The notes below the pieces were generated by a model. That model saw only the letters and a program-made list of their open reading frames with translations, did not search any database and was not told the origin of the DNA. This document shows positions 10,067 through 23,300 of a DNA stretch of 64,000 nt, one piece after another. Location: contig JBNGIQ010009407.1 of the NCBI GenBank assembly GCA_049999765.1, forward strand, positions 118,263-182,262, given 5' to 3'. The DNA is from Phaeoceros laevis (taxonomy: Eukaryota; Anthocerotophyta; Anthocerotopsida; Notothyladales). Made by a program: the position numbers and the translations under genes. How positions within the stretch are numbered: the first letter of the stretch is position 1; every line of letters starts with the position of its first letter.

Positions 10067-13000
10067 ATGGATCGTCGTCCGGAGTCTGGAAGGGGGGACG
10101 GAAAGGATTCATGGGACTCCTACGACACTGTGTTCTTGAACTCCAAAGCAGGTGCTCATAAGGTCTCAGTGCATTGCAGTCGTGACACAGGAGGCAGGCA
10201 GGCGTGGCATGGAATTTGATATCAGTGGCGTCATGAGGCAGGCATGGATGGGGTCGATAAGAAGAAAGTGCAGAAGGTGGTGTACGAGATGAGTAAAGGA
10301 TCTCGCTACTTCGACAATGAGCAGAGGAAGCAGGCAGCTGCGGAGCAGCGTGTGCAAGCCATGACTTTGCAAGCAGCGAGCCTTACGCCAGCTCAACTTG
10401 CTGCTTATGAAAAGGTTTTTGCAGGATGTAGTTGTTGCTGAGCAGAATTGTGGGGAATTCGTTAAAGTTTCTCAAGCTTCCGGGTTTGTCCATTCGGTGC
10501 AGGAGGCTGACTTGAAGATTGCGGAGCTGGAAGCCAGTCGAGATCTATCTCGAATCTGGCTGCATGTAGACATGGATGCCTTCTATGCGGCAGTGGAAAC
10601 ACTGGAGGATGCTTCACTGGCAAGCAAGCCCATGGCTGTTGGAGGCATGTCGATGATCTGCACTGCCAACTACGAGGTCCACCCCTCGCACCTTGGATTG
10701 TTTGCCGAGCAGTTGCCATGATCAAATTTCTTGCGCTGAGGAGGGAATCGCTGTGGGTTATTTCGCAGGCACGAAAGTTTGGTGTGAGGGCTGCCATGCC
10801 AGGCTTCATTGCTCGAAAACTTTGTCCGGATTTGGTTTTTGTGCGGCCTGATTTTGAGAAGTACACCCGTTACAGTGAAATGAGCCGGCAAGGTATAGGC
10901 CTACTTACTTGGAAGTGACGGAATGGCAGGTGTCTGACTACTTACAGGCCCTGATTCGCTTATGATGTTCTGCAGTTTTCCGTACGTACGATGCAAATTT
11001 TGTTGCAGGAAGCTTGGATGAAGCTTATCTGGACATAACCAACAGTTGCAGATCAAGAAATCTGAGTGCAGCTGAGGTATGTCTCGCCATGATTTGTGCT
11101 CGTGAGTGCTGCCATAGGATCTATTTCACTTGCTTGAATGATACGACTTTGTGCCTCCTTGCTAATATTAGTTTGAAAGTCAAGGTCGCAGAAGAGCTTC
11201 GTGATGGGGTGCACAAAGCAACTGGTCTCACTTGCAGTGCTGGTGTAGGGCCAAATCGCCTGNNNNNNNNNNNNNNNNNNNNNNNNNNNNNNNNNNNNNN
11301 NNNNNNNNNNNNNNNNNNNNNNNNNNNNNNNNNNNNNNNNNNNNNNNNNNNNNNNNNNNNNNCTACCTATCAGAAAGGTTGCCTTTTTCTCTTGAGCACT
11401 GAGAATCTAGGATCAAATATTGCTGCAACAACAATTGTTTGTTCCATGTTACGTAATTAGCTATCATTACAGGAGCACGTGTCTACGTTGCAGGTATCTG
11501 GAATAGGAAAAGTTACTGAGGGGCAACTAAAGGATGTGCTCGGAATAAGCACTTGTGCAGATTTACTGACGAAACGATCTTACATTTCTGCCCTATTTTC
11601 ACGAATATCCACAGGTGGGGACTTGAACTGTTCTGGAACAATGTGACTTCCTGGTATTTTGCGTCATTGATTTGAGTCTGATAATTTTACTGAAAACAGT
11701 GTTCTGTGTACCTCAACTAAACTTCCTCAGCTCTGGGGGATGGTTTGCAGATTTTTTTCTTGCTGTTGCTTTGGGTGTTGGAGGATCTGAACCTCCGAAA
11801 GAAGAGCCGAGGAAGAGCTTGAGTAATGAGCGTACATTTCCTGCAATATCTAGGGAAGTGGACCTTTTCAGCAAGCTGGGTAAGACTAAAGGTGGTTGTT
11901 CACTAGACGCTTCGAGAGTATCCTGAGTATGATATTTGGCTAGAGGTGACTGCGTTACTGCGTCCTTTGTACAAATAACCAGCCACTGCATTCTGGAACA
12001 GAGGAGTTGGCCCACGCATTGGCCGAGGACATGCAGAAGGAGGATTTGCAGGGCCGCACGTTAACTCTGAAGTTAAAAAGCACGGAATTTGAGGTACATC
12101 CTGGCTTGCGCCCTTCATAAGTTCAGTGGATGCAGTTTTCAAGTGCACTTTTTTCTGTGAGACATGCCAACCGTTTTTGTGCATATTAAGCTCAGGTGCG
12201 GACTAGGGCAGTAACCTTGCCCTCCTTCATTTACCTGAAGGAAGACGTCTTGCTGCACGCTTCGAAGTTGCTGAAAGGCGAACTTCCAATCACTGTGCGA
12301 CTAATGGGTATGTGATCAACGGCTCCAAGATGTCAGGTTGTTTTGTTTGAACAGTGCTGACGGCGTTTAACACAGTGCATTACAATATAGATGATGCCTT
12401 CAGGATGATCTTGCTTTGCACTCAGGATAATAACATTTTCTCTTCATCCTCTCTACAGGTTTACGAATGTCACACTTCAAAGGTGAGAAGGTAGAATCTG
12501 CAGACAGGACGCAAAGGACCCTGACCAGTTTCCTGCCCCACTTACCAGCCTCGGAGAGTTGCAGGACAGAGGTCAGGCAGAATCCTTCAGATGAGCTAGA
12601 CACCGATGATGCTACTATCTTATCATCTTGTGAAGGTGATTTTGCACGTAAAAGTGGCAGCAGTCATGATGATCATCTGAGAGGGACAAGCAACGGTGAG
12701 GTTAATGGTGGAATTGCCAAGCAGGACCTAACAAAGGCTACTTCAGAGCTCTCCTGTTATGCCACCCCAACCAAGAGGCATGGAAAAGATTTATTACTCA
12801 ATGGACAAAAGACAATGGATTTCATACTCTTTAAACAAAGGGCAGGAGCAAGTAAATCGGGAGACTGTGGGGAATGCTTAGATACCCGCAAGCAGGGAAG
12901 TGGTAGTGACATCCCGGCATCTGAGCCACAGCAGTTGCTCCATCAGTTTCCAGGAGCTCTAGTAGCAGTCAGATCGCACTTCCGAGCTGATGCCTGCCAA

Positions 13001-13498
13001 GCTTCCACGTCCGCTATGGCTGATCTTAGGGGGGGAGGTATCCTGACACAGGATGGTTACTCTCTTCAAGAGCATATCTGGGTCGAGGATCGCTGTTCGC
13101 TTTGTGGGATACAGGTGAATGACTGCTTGCCTTCTGCCCGGCAAGAGCACGAAGACTATCACTTCGCCCTCGCTTTACAAAAGGAAGGGGCAAGTGTGTC
13201 GACACCATTTGCAAGCCAAAGCAGGTCTATATCCTATGGCTTGTTTTTTTCTCCTACTTGAAACATTGGTTGCATGTCCAGAGGATGGTTCCGACTTGTG
13301 ATAGGCACCGATAATGGGCACTGATTTCCCCCTCACTTTGACTGCAGACGTAACGAAAGGGAGGCAGTCAACAAGAGGAAGTTGACTGCTATGAAACGAC
13401 AGCATACTCCAACGAAAGAAGGTGGACATGTCCCCATCGAGGCGTTTTTCAACAGAGTACATTCTGGTTCAAGTGAGCAAACCAAAAGAAGCAGATGA
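10067..13498 (+). CDS. POLK: DNA polymerase kappa (Y-family translesion polymerase)
   Basis: Polymerase kappa copies past bulky DNA lesions in the nucleus. Exons read by hand: 10067-10151, 10242-10414, 10503-10676, 10769-10892, 10976-11076, 11185-11262 (into the gap), a missing part, 11494-11614, 11751-11879, 12002-12093, 12196-12307, 12459-13224, 13348-13498. Phases agree. Visible in order: kappa N-clasp (MDGVDKKKVQKVVYEMSKGS); catalytic motif WLHVDMDAFYAAVE; FGVRAAMPGFIA; SLDEAYLDIT, with the second metal-binding D/E; SAGVGPNRL; the HhH segment VSGIGKVTE; little-finger RTLTLKLK and VRLMGLRMS. Near the C-terminus is a UBZ-type ubiquitin-binding finger (CSLC…H…DYHFALALQ), and the last exon has a PCNA-binding PIP-like box (VPIEAFF). 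The ATG at 10067 gives the plant N-terminus ending SYDTVFLNSKAG. About 35 residues lie in the N gap. It ends 214 bp from the convergent gene at 13712. Confidence 0.93.
11263..11362. other. Assembly gap (100 N) inside POLK
   Basis: A run of exactly 100 N, probably a scaffold gap of nominal size. It removes the exon following SAGVGPNRL, which should encode the LAKVCSD…PNGQ segment of the palm domain. Confidence 0.98.
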
Positions 13499-13711
13499 CT
13501 GCTAGCCTGCAGGAAGGCGAACTGCTTCCCAGCAATAAAAAAGATATGTTGTACAGTGATGCAGACAGGTGCCTCTCACGGCTGCTGCATGAAGTGTATT
13601 GACAAAAGTGTGGGAGTGCCACATGAATCGCCGAATAAATTGAGCCGACTGTTGTTGGCTGGAATTGATTCGGTTGGGCCATTGCCACAAGGAGCTGGCC
13701 GGGCAAGGTCC

Positions 13712-15629
13712 TCAACTTGGTATGACAGGCGGAGTAGTCGGACCACGGGAAATGAACTTGGGCATGCCACGGGCTATGACGGGGGTGGGTGTAGGTCCAG
13801 GGGCAATGCTCCTTGGGATCACGGGAGGTGTCGGAGGTCCACGTACAATCTTCGGTGGAAGACCGCTGGGAGTTAGCGCTACCTCCGGAGATAGATAATC
13901 TGCCATGAATGAGCTGGTGAAGTGGTGCTGCGTCTTCTCCACTGAGACGGTCAGCAGGGGCAAGGAATCGTGCACCTTCCGGAACAAGTTGGACAGGGAA
14001 TTGGCCAGAGCATAGACCCCTACAGCAGCCACAGCCTCGTTTGCCTCGGGGGCACCTGGAAATCCTGCAACCCAGAAGTAGAAACTGTCAGCGCTCTCAC
14101 AACATAGTGTCAATGGCCTTCAGACAAGGTGCCTTGCTTCAACGATGCTCATCTTACCGGCATCCGCAAGGACTGTGACTATCTTCTCTACAGCTTCAGC
14201 GTTGGCCACCACATCTTTCTCGCAGGGTGTTCTCACCCACTGTAGAGCACACCAGAGTGAGTGAGCAGAATTCCAGATAAGGTCAGGAAGCAGGAATATC
14301 CCAGCAGCGACATCGGTAGCGGTACCTGCTGGCTGGGATTGTGCAACAGGAAGGACACCAGGGTCTCTTGTGCTTTGGCCCTCCCCTGCTCGGTTATCTC
14401 AGCGGAGAGTGCAGCCTGCAAGGAGGAACACTTAGACTGCTGGGACCATGAAAATGGGCATAGGCCCACCTCGTTATGCAGGCAGGAAGAATTCACAACA
14501 GCCAAAGTCCTCACCTGAATCTTCTGCTCGTACGCCGCGACGTCCTCGGGCCTGACTTCTTGCTCTCCCTCTTCTCCTGTCCCCAGCTTTTGCGCTTCAA
14601 CAAGTTGAGCTCCTCCCTCTTCAACAGGTGAGGATGTCACCAGCTGCCCTCTGGATGAGCCGTCAATGAGGTCCCCGCCTGCAGGCAGTATGCACACACC
14701 AATGCTCCTTGGGATATCGGGAGGTGTCGTAGGGCCACGGGGAATCAACGGTGGAAGGCCGGATTGCTTGGCAGGGTTGCTGCTGGGAGTTAGCGCTGTC
14801 CCCGGAGATTGATATCCTGCCATGAGTCTGTTGGTGAAGTGGTGCTGCGTCTTCTCCACTGAGACGGTCAGCGGGGGCAAGGAATCGTGCACCTTCTGGA
14901 ACAAGTTGGACAGGGAATTGGCCACAGCAGAGACCCCTACAGCAGCCACAGCGTCTTTTGCCTCGGGGGCACCTGGAAATCCTGCAAACCAGCAGTAGAA
15001 TCTGTCAGCGCTCGCACAACGTACTGTCAATGGCCGTCAGACAAGACGCCTTGCTTCAAAGATGCTCATTTTACCGGCATCCGCAAGGACTGTGACTATC
15101 TTCTCTACAGCTTCAGCGTTGGCCACCACATCTTTCTCGCAGGGTGTTCTCACCCACTGCAGAGCACAACAGAGTGAGTGAGCAGAATTCCAGGTAAGGT
15201 CAACAAGCAGGAAAGTCCCCGCAGCGACGTCGGTAGCGGTACCTGCTCGCTGGGATTATGCAACAGGAAGGACACCAGGGTCTCTTGTGCTTTGGCCCTC
15301 CCCTGCTCGGTTATCTCAGCGGAGAGTGCAGCCTGCAAGGAGCAACACTTAGACAGCTGGGACCATGAAAATGGGCATAGGCCCACCTCCTTATGCAGGC
15401 AGGAAGAATTCACAGCAGCAAAAGTCCTCACCTGAATCTTCTGCTCGTATGCCTCGACGTCCTCGGACCTGACTTCTCGCTCTCGCTCTTCTCCTGTCCC
15501 CAGCTTCTGCGCTTCACCAAGTTGAGCTCCTCCCTCTTCAACAGGTGAGGATGTCACCAGCTGCCCTGTGGGTGAGCCGTCAATGCGAAGGTCCCCCAGT
15601 GGAGGCAATGTCAACACACCGGCAGCCAT
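13712..15629 (-). CDS. Unknown protein with two internal copies of a four-exon unit
   Basis: I do not recognise the family. Exons (minus): 15629-15432, 15332-15243, 15156-15075, 14981-14515, 14415-14326, 14239-14158, 14064-13712. Each unit has an acidic E/Q-rich segment (EDVEAYEQKIQ), a helical stretch (ALSAEITEQGRAKAQETLVS), CEKDVVANAEAVEKIVTVL, a hydrophobic helix (DAVAAVGVSAVANSLSNLF), and a proline- and threonine-rich end (PRGPTTPP). The unit is present twice; the end of unit 1 and the start of unit 2 are fused in the long fourth exon. Phases match at all junctions. The start MAAGVLTLPPLG sits about 130 bp downstream of a TATA box. The helix pairs plus low-complexity linkers suggest a small helical scaffold, but I assign no function. 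It converges on POLK. Confidence 0.7.
13795..15629 (-). repeat. 917-bp tandem duplication within one gene
   Basis: Landmarks recur at a constant offset of 917 bases: cgcagggtgttctcacccac at 14221 and 15138, agtggtgctgcgtcttctcc at 13921 and 14838, and the exon borders 14326/15243, 14415/15332 and 14064/14981. Identity is high through both exons and introns, so the duplication is fairly recent and was genomic rather than retrotransposed. Confidence 0.92.
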
Positions 15630-15759
15630 TTTGCCGCTGCGAAACGCTGTGGTGGCGCTGTTGTAGAAGCAGTGGAAGAAGGAGAAGGGACTTGAAGAAG
15701 ATAAAGACGGAGCGAGTGATTCAGCTCAATGTTCTGAGCTATCAGCCGTTTTCCTGCCC

Positions 15760-15768
15760 CTATATAGG
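15760..15768 (-). promoter_or_regulatory. TATA box of the duplicated-unit gene
   Basis: The minus strand reads cctatatagg about 130 bases upstream of the ATG at 15629. This suits a start of transcription near 15730 and a 5' leader of about 100 bases. No other core element was identified. Confidence 0.55.
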
Positions 15769-16308
15769 CCAACCCAGTCAGAAAGGGAGACCAGCAGCTC
15801 TTGACCCTTGACCCCTTCTACAGAACGGGAATAGAAAAACAGACATCCGCCTACAGGTCTTGCCAAGTGCACGTAGGACGGGCAAGCTCGTTGGGTCTGG
15901 CCAGTGCGAGCGACTATGGACGTAAGAGCAGACTAGACTGGTCTACGTGCGCTGACTACTACCGACAGACGGCTGTGGTCGTTTTCACACAGGGGTTCTA
16001 TGAACATACCCACCAGCGCTCAGCAAAAACCGGCAACTACTCTTGTATAACCGGTTGGAAATCCTGTAGTGCAGGTTGAAAAACTTTTGGCCGGAAATAA
16101 AAAGTCACTATAACCGATTCACATGGAGAACTGTAGGATTTTTGCAGGTTGAGTTTGATAGTAGCCGGAAAAAAACCGGTTATGTTCAAGGAGTGTAGGA
16201 ATTTTTTATATAGTTTTATTAGTGTATATATATACATATTTAAGTTTATTAAGTTATACATACATACATACTTGTTAAAACTATTAGTTTCCAAGGTTGC
16301 TAGGATTA

Positions 16309-16408
16309 TCTTCTCATCTTCTTTCTTCTCATCTTCTTTCTTCTCATCTTCTGTCTTCTCATCTTCTCATCTTTCCATCTTCTCATCTTCCCATCTTCTC
16401 ATATCTCA
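16309..16408. repeat. Pyrimidine microsatellite (cttctcat/cttctttcttctcat)
   Basis: Imperfect repeats of ttctcatctt and variants run directly into the N gap, so the array probably caused the assembly break and its real length is unknown. Confidence 0.9.
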
Positions 16409-16808
16409 NNNNNNNNNNNNNNNNNNNNNNNNNNNNNNNNNNNNNNNNNNNNNNNNNNNNNNNNNNNNNNNNNNNNNNNNNNNNNNNNNNNNNNNNNNNN
16501 NNNNNNNNNNNNNNNNNNNNNNNNNNNNNNNNNNNNNNNNNNNNNNNNNNNNNNNNNNNNNNNNNNNNNNNNNNNNNNNNNNNNNNNNNNNNNNNNNNNN
16601 NNNNNNNNNNNNNNNNNNNNNNNNNNNNNNNNNNNNNNNNNNNNNNNNNNNNNNNNNNNNNNNNNNNNNNNNNNNNNNNNNNNNNNNNNNNNNNNNNNNN
16701 NNNNNNNNNNNNNNNNNNNNNNNNNNNNNNNNNNNNNNNNNNNNNNNNNNNNNNNNNNNNNNNNNNNNNNNNNNNNNNNNNNNNNNNNNNNNNNNNNNNN
16801 NNNNNNNN
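16409..16808. other. Assembly gap (400 N)
   Basis: A run of 400 N adjoining the pyrimidine microsatellite. Confidence 0.98.
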
Positions 16809-17316
16809 CCACTACTACATGCGTCACACACCTACTCCTGTACGACTAACTCCCTGCCAACAAATCGGCGATAGGGCCTCGATTTGAAGATCGGACTTGA
16901 TTTTTTGGACATACTGTAAAATACCTGTAAAGCAAACAAGCTGCCACGTTGGTCCTTGGCCGCCATCACGAAACTTCCACCGATGATTGCACAGGAACTC
17001 TGTTGAAACTGTGCTCAGTGTTCTGATGAGCTGTTGAAGTCTGTTGAAACTGTGCCCAACGCCGAGATGTGCGCGCCGGCTTGACTGTGGTGGGTCAACC
17101 TCCTGGCTAGCTGGATGGCCAAGTGGTAGTCTTGGTTAGCCCTTCAGTGGTGCCGTGCAGCATCAATCAGATGCCTTCCGTTAGCTCGCACGTAGAAAGC
17201 GATCTATCTATCCGCTTTCCAGCCTGTAAATATTTGGGACAGTACGATGTACGATGGAGACGGTATATTCCAATTCTTTCATTCATTCACCTCATTCTTC
17301 AATCATTCATCCTTAA

Positions 17317-20300
17317 TTACCGGGAAACCTTGCCACGGTCTCGACCATGTCTGAGTTCACCCTCCGACAAGCTCCGCCTCTCCCCTGGGGAATTGGAACC
17401 TGCCCACACGATTTCTCCTGCTTCGGTATGACGACCGGGGGCTCTGGGATCGGGTGGAAAGAACGCTTGTCCAGGCTCTTCATCGTCGTACAGGGCTCCA
17501 ATGTCGGTCTCGCCTGAGGAACACGACGGGAGTTGGAAACATTCACGAGGGAGGGAGTCCAAATTCTGGTACAAGGAACGGGAGGATCCGGTTGTGGTGT
17601 TCGCAGGGCTCGTACCTTCTGAGAAATTGGAGGGGTCGTGGCGGTCTTGCATGAGCATTTCAGCCTCCCTTCCGGAGTACTGTTTGAGCTTGAAGTACCT
17701 CGTGCCTAGGTCTTGCTCCAGTCCCGAATATCTGGGGAGAACGAGCCGCTCCATGCTAACGCCACCTATTTTGCACAGCCAGAAGGTGAGAAAAAATTTC
17801 TCTGCCCTCAAGGAGAATCTTGCACCATAGAAGCCGCTGTGTTCTAGGCGGTTACCTTCCACTTCACCAGGTGATAAGAGTGCTGACGGTTCTCTGGCGG
17901 ATGGAACAGAGGTTTCGGAAGAAGATTCTCCAGATGATGACCCGCTTTGCACAGCCTTGGAGATCATGCCAAATGCAACCGCTTCCGAGTGATGGAGCCG
18001 TCTCAATCGTGTCCGTCTGCACATGCAAGGCTAAGGGCGTGTTTATGGAGGGGAAGCAGCTAAGGCTTCTCAAATGACAACCAGAATGTTACCTGAGACG
18101 CGGGTTGAAGGGCTCCTCTTTCACTTCATCTGCCTCATCCGTTTGGGTGACTATTGTTGATGTTTTTGCCTCATCTGCCTCATCGGTTTGGGTGACTATT
18201 GTTGATGTCAGTGTTCCTGCTTGTACGCCGCTTTCAGTTTTCCACTTTTTTGGGTCGGCAGGTTGGTCAGATTCTGAGCTTGCCGGTGTTTGGAATCGTA
18301 CGGTATGGCTGGTACTTTGCAATGTCACATGTGCGTGTGGTGGAGTTAGGACTTCGTTCAGTTCCTTAGTCTCTGCTGATGGTTGATCTCGTAGTTCGGG
18401 GTATAGAGCCAAGGCTGCTGCCAACCTCGCTTCATGTGCTGGATCTGACGGAGGTGTGCTTGGAGTTGCCGGCGACTCTGGGGAGTATGGCCTTCCATAA
18501 GTGCGCCCCTGCCTGGTCTGTGGGATGGTATGCTGACCGCTTGGATCATGCCCTCTTCCATGATCATGCTCCCATTTCGGTCCCTCTTCATCCTCCGTTC
18601 TTCCATATTCTGGAGAGTAGTAACGAGTCTTCCCTGTGCTTGGTGTGGATTCGTGAGCTGAGACATGTTTCATGGAATAACCGGTTTTAGGTGCAGTTTG
18701 ATGAGAATCATCACCGTGGTCTGGTTCATCTGTGGTCTGGACGCTTGCAAACTTCTGTTCCCTTTCTGTGGTCTGCACACCGGCGTAGCCTTTTTCTTGG
18801 TCTGTTGTTTGGGATTCTGCATACCTCCTGTCATAGCCAGTGGTTTGCACAACAGCATCTCTCTGTTCTGAGTCGCTTGTTTGCGATTCTGCATATCTCC
18901 GTTCGTAGCTGGGTGTTTGTGACTCTGCAGAACTCCTCATGTAATCCTGTGTCTGTGAGCCGGCGTATTTCCTGTCATAAGATGTTTGCACCCCAGCAAA
19001 CGAGACTTGATTCTTTGTGCTGTGCACGCCGTGCTCTTGTGTACGAGCGTCTTGTGAAGAGGACGGAAAGCTGCTGTTGAATGTCTCGGTGTGGTACGTC
19101 TCGATGTGGTACTCCCTCTCTGCCAGAAGACTTCCAGACTCCTCTAGCTCTAAACCTTCTGCCTGCTGCGTTTTGCCTAGTCGCCTGCACATAAACAACC
19201 AGTCAGTCAGGCTAGGGAGGAAGCACTTCCCAAGGTAGCAGGCAACTGTTATGTCCTGTTACAACTAGAAATGTGGACCTTTGCTGATCATTCAAAACAC
19301 TCTGCAGGACAATCTCCTTGAGTGCATGCTCCAAGACTTCCGCTTCCAGCTCCTGTTTCTCTCGCTTTAACTCCCTTGCAACTGTTTTTGATTGCTTGGA
19401 TTGCACCACACCAGGATCTTCAGAGTCGGAATAAAATTCGTCAGTGTCATACTTCTCCTCAGAAGAATCTTTCCCAGGCTTTGAACCGGTTGGAGTTTTC
19501 TGGCCCAGTCCTTCCGCACTTGTGGAAAGAGCTGAGATTTCCTTGTGCAACGCCTCGGATGTGAGTGTGTCGAGCAACCCATCAATTGCTTTCCTTGCCA
19601 ATTGCGCTGGGAGGCGATACCCCCCGGCCTGTGCACCTCTTAACTTGACCAGATGCGACGAATGGCTGCTCTTGGAATGATCCGAGGGACTGCTTAATTC
19701 GGACGTAGCCTTCGAGGACTTGGCTCGATAGCTTCCAAGGTGATCAAAATGCCCTCCTTTAGGTACCCTCTCATGTGTCCTCCCCAAATGGCCAATGCCT
19801 TCATCTTCTGCACTGCTAGTATGTCCAGCAAGAGGGCTTTTAGATCGGGCTCGGTCAGCATTGGTTTTTCTAGTTGGATGAGAATGAGACAGGCCCTTAA
19901 AGGACTTGTTGAGAACTCCGTCGCGATGGAGGCCATTCTGTGCAGCATGAGACTGTGTCGTTTCATCCGATCTGCGATGAACCTTTTTCACATGATGAGA
20001 GTCACTGATGTTCTTTGAACTTCGACTGCCTTTAGAACTCAAACTGCTCCCATCATGGAGAAGGGACTGAGCAACACTTCCCAGAGCGTGGCCACCTGCA
20101 TTGCCAAAACCTCTCCGGGGAAGGCGTGCTCCGTAGATTTCAACAAGTCTTCTGTCCTTCTCCAATCTTCTCCATTCCGACTCTAGCCGGCTCCTTTGCT
20201 TCGCCGCCTTTTGTTCTTTGCGGACAACTGGCCAAAGGTTTCTGTCACTTTCAAATTTGTAGCTAAAATCGATTACTGGACCGCCGTCTTGCTTCTTCGC

Positions 20301-23300
20301 CTTGGGCTTTTCAGCTTTTCTGGCTCTTTCCTTCACCTTGGGCACAGGCCACAGGCCCCTGTCCCTTTCAAATGGATAGTCGAAATCTATAACAGGACCA
20401 ACAATGTGCCTATTCTTTGCTCTGTATCTCCTCTCTCTTCCGGGCTTTCTGAGCACAGGTTTTACCTTTGCAGCTGTAGAGGCAGTTCCTGGCCTTTTAG
20501 ATTCCAGTCCTTTTTTAGACAATACCTTCGTTTTTTGCTTAGATCCTAGGGAACGAGTATGATTCACCAGATTTACATTCTGATTGTAGTCGTAAGCTTC
20601 ATGAGGAATACCAGGTCCTGGATGTTGCTGCGCCTTCGAGCGAGCTGAGGGTTGTTTTGAAGCAGGATCCACATTAACCGTCCAATTTGTGGGAACCCCG
20701 CTTTTGAAGAGTGTTTCAGGAGGTCGCACTTCTTTCCTTCGGAGTGCTGCTCGAACAAAGTGCTTACTTCCTGGTCCGTACTCTTCCACCTTGTAGTTGT
20801 GCTGCAATTGGGCACCCGGCGCATGCAACCATTGTGGAATGGCGTTTTCACGCTGAGGGGACTGTCCTGCAGCTTTACTCACCTTTGGCTCAGCTGCAAT
20901 CGACCTAGTCCTCTTCATCATGGCTTCGACCTCCTTCACAAGATTTTGAAGTTTTTTGCTAGTCCCTGAGGGCTGTGGTGTAGCATGCCTCTTCATTAGC
21001 AAGTCTTCAGCAGTTCCCGGATGACTAGTGTTGGTTGGAGGTTGGAAACAAACTGCTCTTGGGAATCCTGGAAGCATGTCACCACCATCGGTCTGGATCA
21101 GTTTCTTCTTCCGCTCTTGAGGAGAGTGGGCAGTCCTGCGCCTCTTGCCACTTGGTAGGGATAAAATTCTTGACTCAACCTCCTGACGCAGACTGTTCAG
21201 AAAAAGATCATCCTGTTGCTGTCCCTGGCACCAAAAGCCTGATGTCAGATATGCGATCTTGAGACATTCTAGAACTGACAAAAAGTTCTAAGCATCTGTG
21301 GGAGGTGAGTACCTGATATCCTGGCAGCAGGCAAGGCTCCTGCCAGCATTTCCCTAGATTGTTGGTGGTAAATAGCAGTTTCGTTGAGAGCTGTTTAGGC
21401 CGTATCATCTTTTGTCTCTCCTTGTTGATGTCATTTAGCTCCTTCAGAAGCGAAAAGAAATTGCCATTTCCGTATCAGATATGCCGTCCTCTCCAAATGT
21501 CTTTCTTTCACAGTTTAGTGAGAGCATACCCTTCAAGAAATACCATACTCCAGAGCAAAGGAGGCTACGGTACAGAACGATGTAGTACCCTACAGTCTGT
21601 GATTGCTTAACCATGTATAGTTAGTTCGACTCACAGAAATTAAGACCCTCGAAGAATCGGAATGCACACCAGTCTACAATCAGAAGTTGGGGCATAGAAA
21701 CCAGCGTACTTTGTGAAGTTGATCATAGTCTATACCGCCGCCTATCAGTTTCTTCACAGCCTCTTGAGCATAGGTCGTCCTGCCAAGCTGGGAAGCAAAC
21801 AGTTGTCTCCACTTTGACTGGTCCCCATCAATGGTTGATGCTTCCTGTGTAAGCTTGCTCACTGCATGTGCCGCAGCTGTAACTGGTGCATCCAGTCTGG
21901 TGTACTTGTAGGGCACTTGCTCTTGCATAGTGTCATTCTTGTCAGTAGCTATCAAGTTCTCTATTTCCTCAACAAGACCGGCTGCCGCTGTTATACGCTT
22001 GTTCAAAGTACCATGTGTCTTCGGCTTCATTTGAGAATTCAAGTTCAGCTGTTCCTGCTATGCCCAGGGTGACAAAAACAGAATATAAGGGTGTTTGATG
22101 GTTTTATAGACTGGTTGGTAGTGAAGAACCGGTGGCTAGGGAGAGGTCACTACATCCCAATGAGTGAGCAAAAAGAAACAGAAACACATACCTTACTATA
22201 GTCATGGGCTTTGGGTTGCAGCTTGGCCTTGGAGTTTTGAGGTACTGCCTTCTTCTGCGGCCTCTGCGGTTGCCTGGACAGCTTACCACTGTTCCAGTGA
22301 CAATCACGAGACAATGCACATCTAGCTCGAGTTCGGCCTTTCTTACCATCCAGGTTGTATAGAAGACGGGTTGCGTCTTCGAATCTCTTCTCCATGGGAT
22401 CTTTCACTTGAGCAGTCTCTGGCGGTTCTGGCCAATACTGTACATCGTCACATCCAGCTGGGCATACTTCTAGGGGGCAGAGTTGAGCTTGGCATTTTTT
22501 AGCAGGTTCCACATGATTGGGACTGCAAGTTACATTGACTGTCACATTCTCTAGCTTTTCTGGCTTGACTTCGTCTTGTGCAGCATAAGATATGCTGATT
22601 GGTGCACTTTCTGGAATTTCAATAACAGCCCTGTAATGTTCACTGAGCTTTTGCTTTGGACTAGTTGGCCAGCCAGTTAATGATGAAGGCCTGGAAAGAG
22701 GCTTGTCATCCGTCTCCTGAAAGGGACAAAGGCATTCTCCTTTGTTACAAACTCCACCATCTTTGGAATCAAGTTCCTGACCCTGGTCATCCTGCAACCT
22801 TTCTAGCTCGACTGCAGTTTCTTGACACTTACCAGAAGTGTCATCCATTGTGGAGAGTCGTCGCGTTCTTCCCTGCTCAGACGATTTTTCTGGAGACAAA
22901 GCCGCCAAGATATCTTGCAAATAGGATTCCGCATCAATACAACTAGGGTCCTGGGCAGCTGAAGATTTCGGTGCACTAGAATAATTTAGTCTCTTGTTGA
23001 CTCTTTGTGAGGCGCTTCTTGACGGACCTCCTCGAAGGCCTGGATATCCTGGTTCATGCTTTGTATATTGTGAAGCCAGCCCCTGTATTCAGGACGTAAA
23101 GGGGAGAAGGTTAGAATGTAGTTTTGAGGAGCATCTGCCTTTCCTTCATCAGTCATGGTAATGAGTACAAAAGTACTGGGCTATTTATCAACGAACCTGT
23201 AGGGCCTGCTTGACCTTTGAAGCCATCCTTGCCGCCAAGACATCTTCCTTGCCAGATTTAGACTGGACCTTGTTCTCCCAGTGTGACTGAAACAGTCCTT

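Larger units (their letters stand above)
15790..17316. other. Intergenic stretch with microsatellite and 400-N gap
   Basis: No gene is supported. It contains an AT-rich part (16200-16280), a pyrimidine microsatellite, the gap at 16409-16808, and about 500 bases of unique sequence before the large minus-strand gene. Confidence 0.6.

Noticed and set aside
11750-11751. Using the AG at 11730 (cctcag) as the acceptor for the POLK exon
   Set aside because: It breaks the frame; the AG at 11749-11750 keeps phase and yields DFFLAVALGVGG as in the family.
16149-16887. Long ORFs across the N gap
   Set aside because: They consist of N-derived unknown residues flanked by microsatellite translation.
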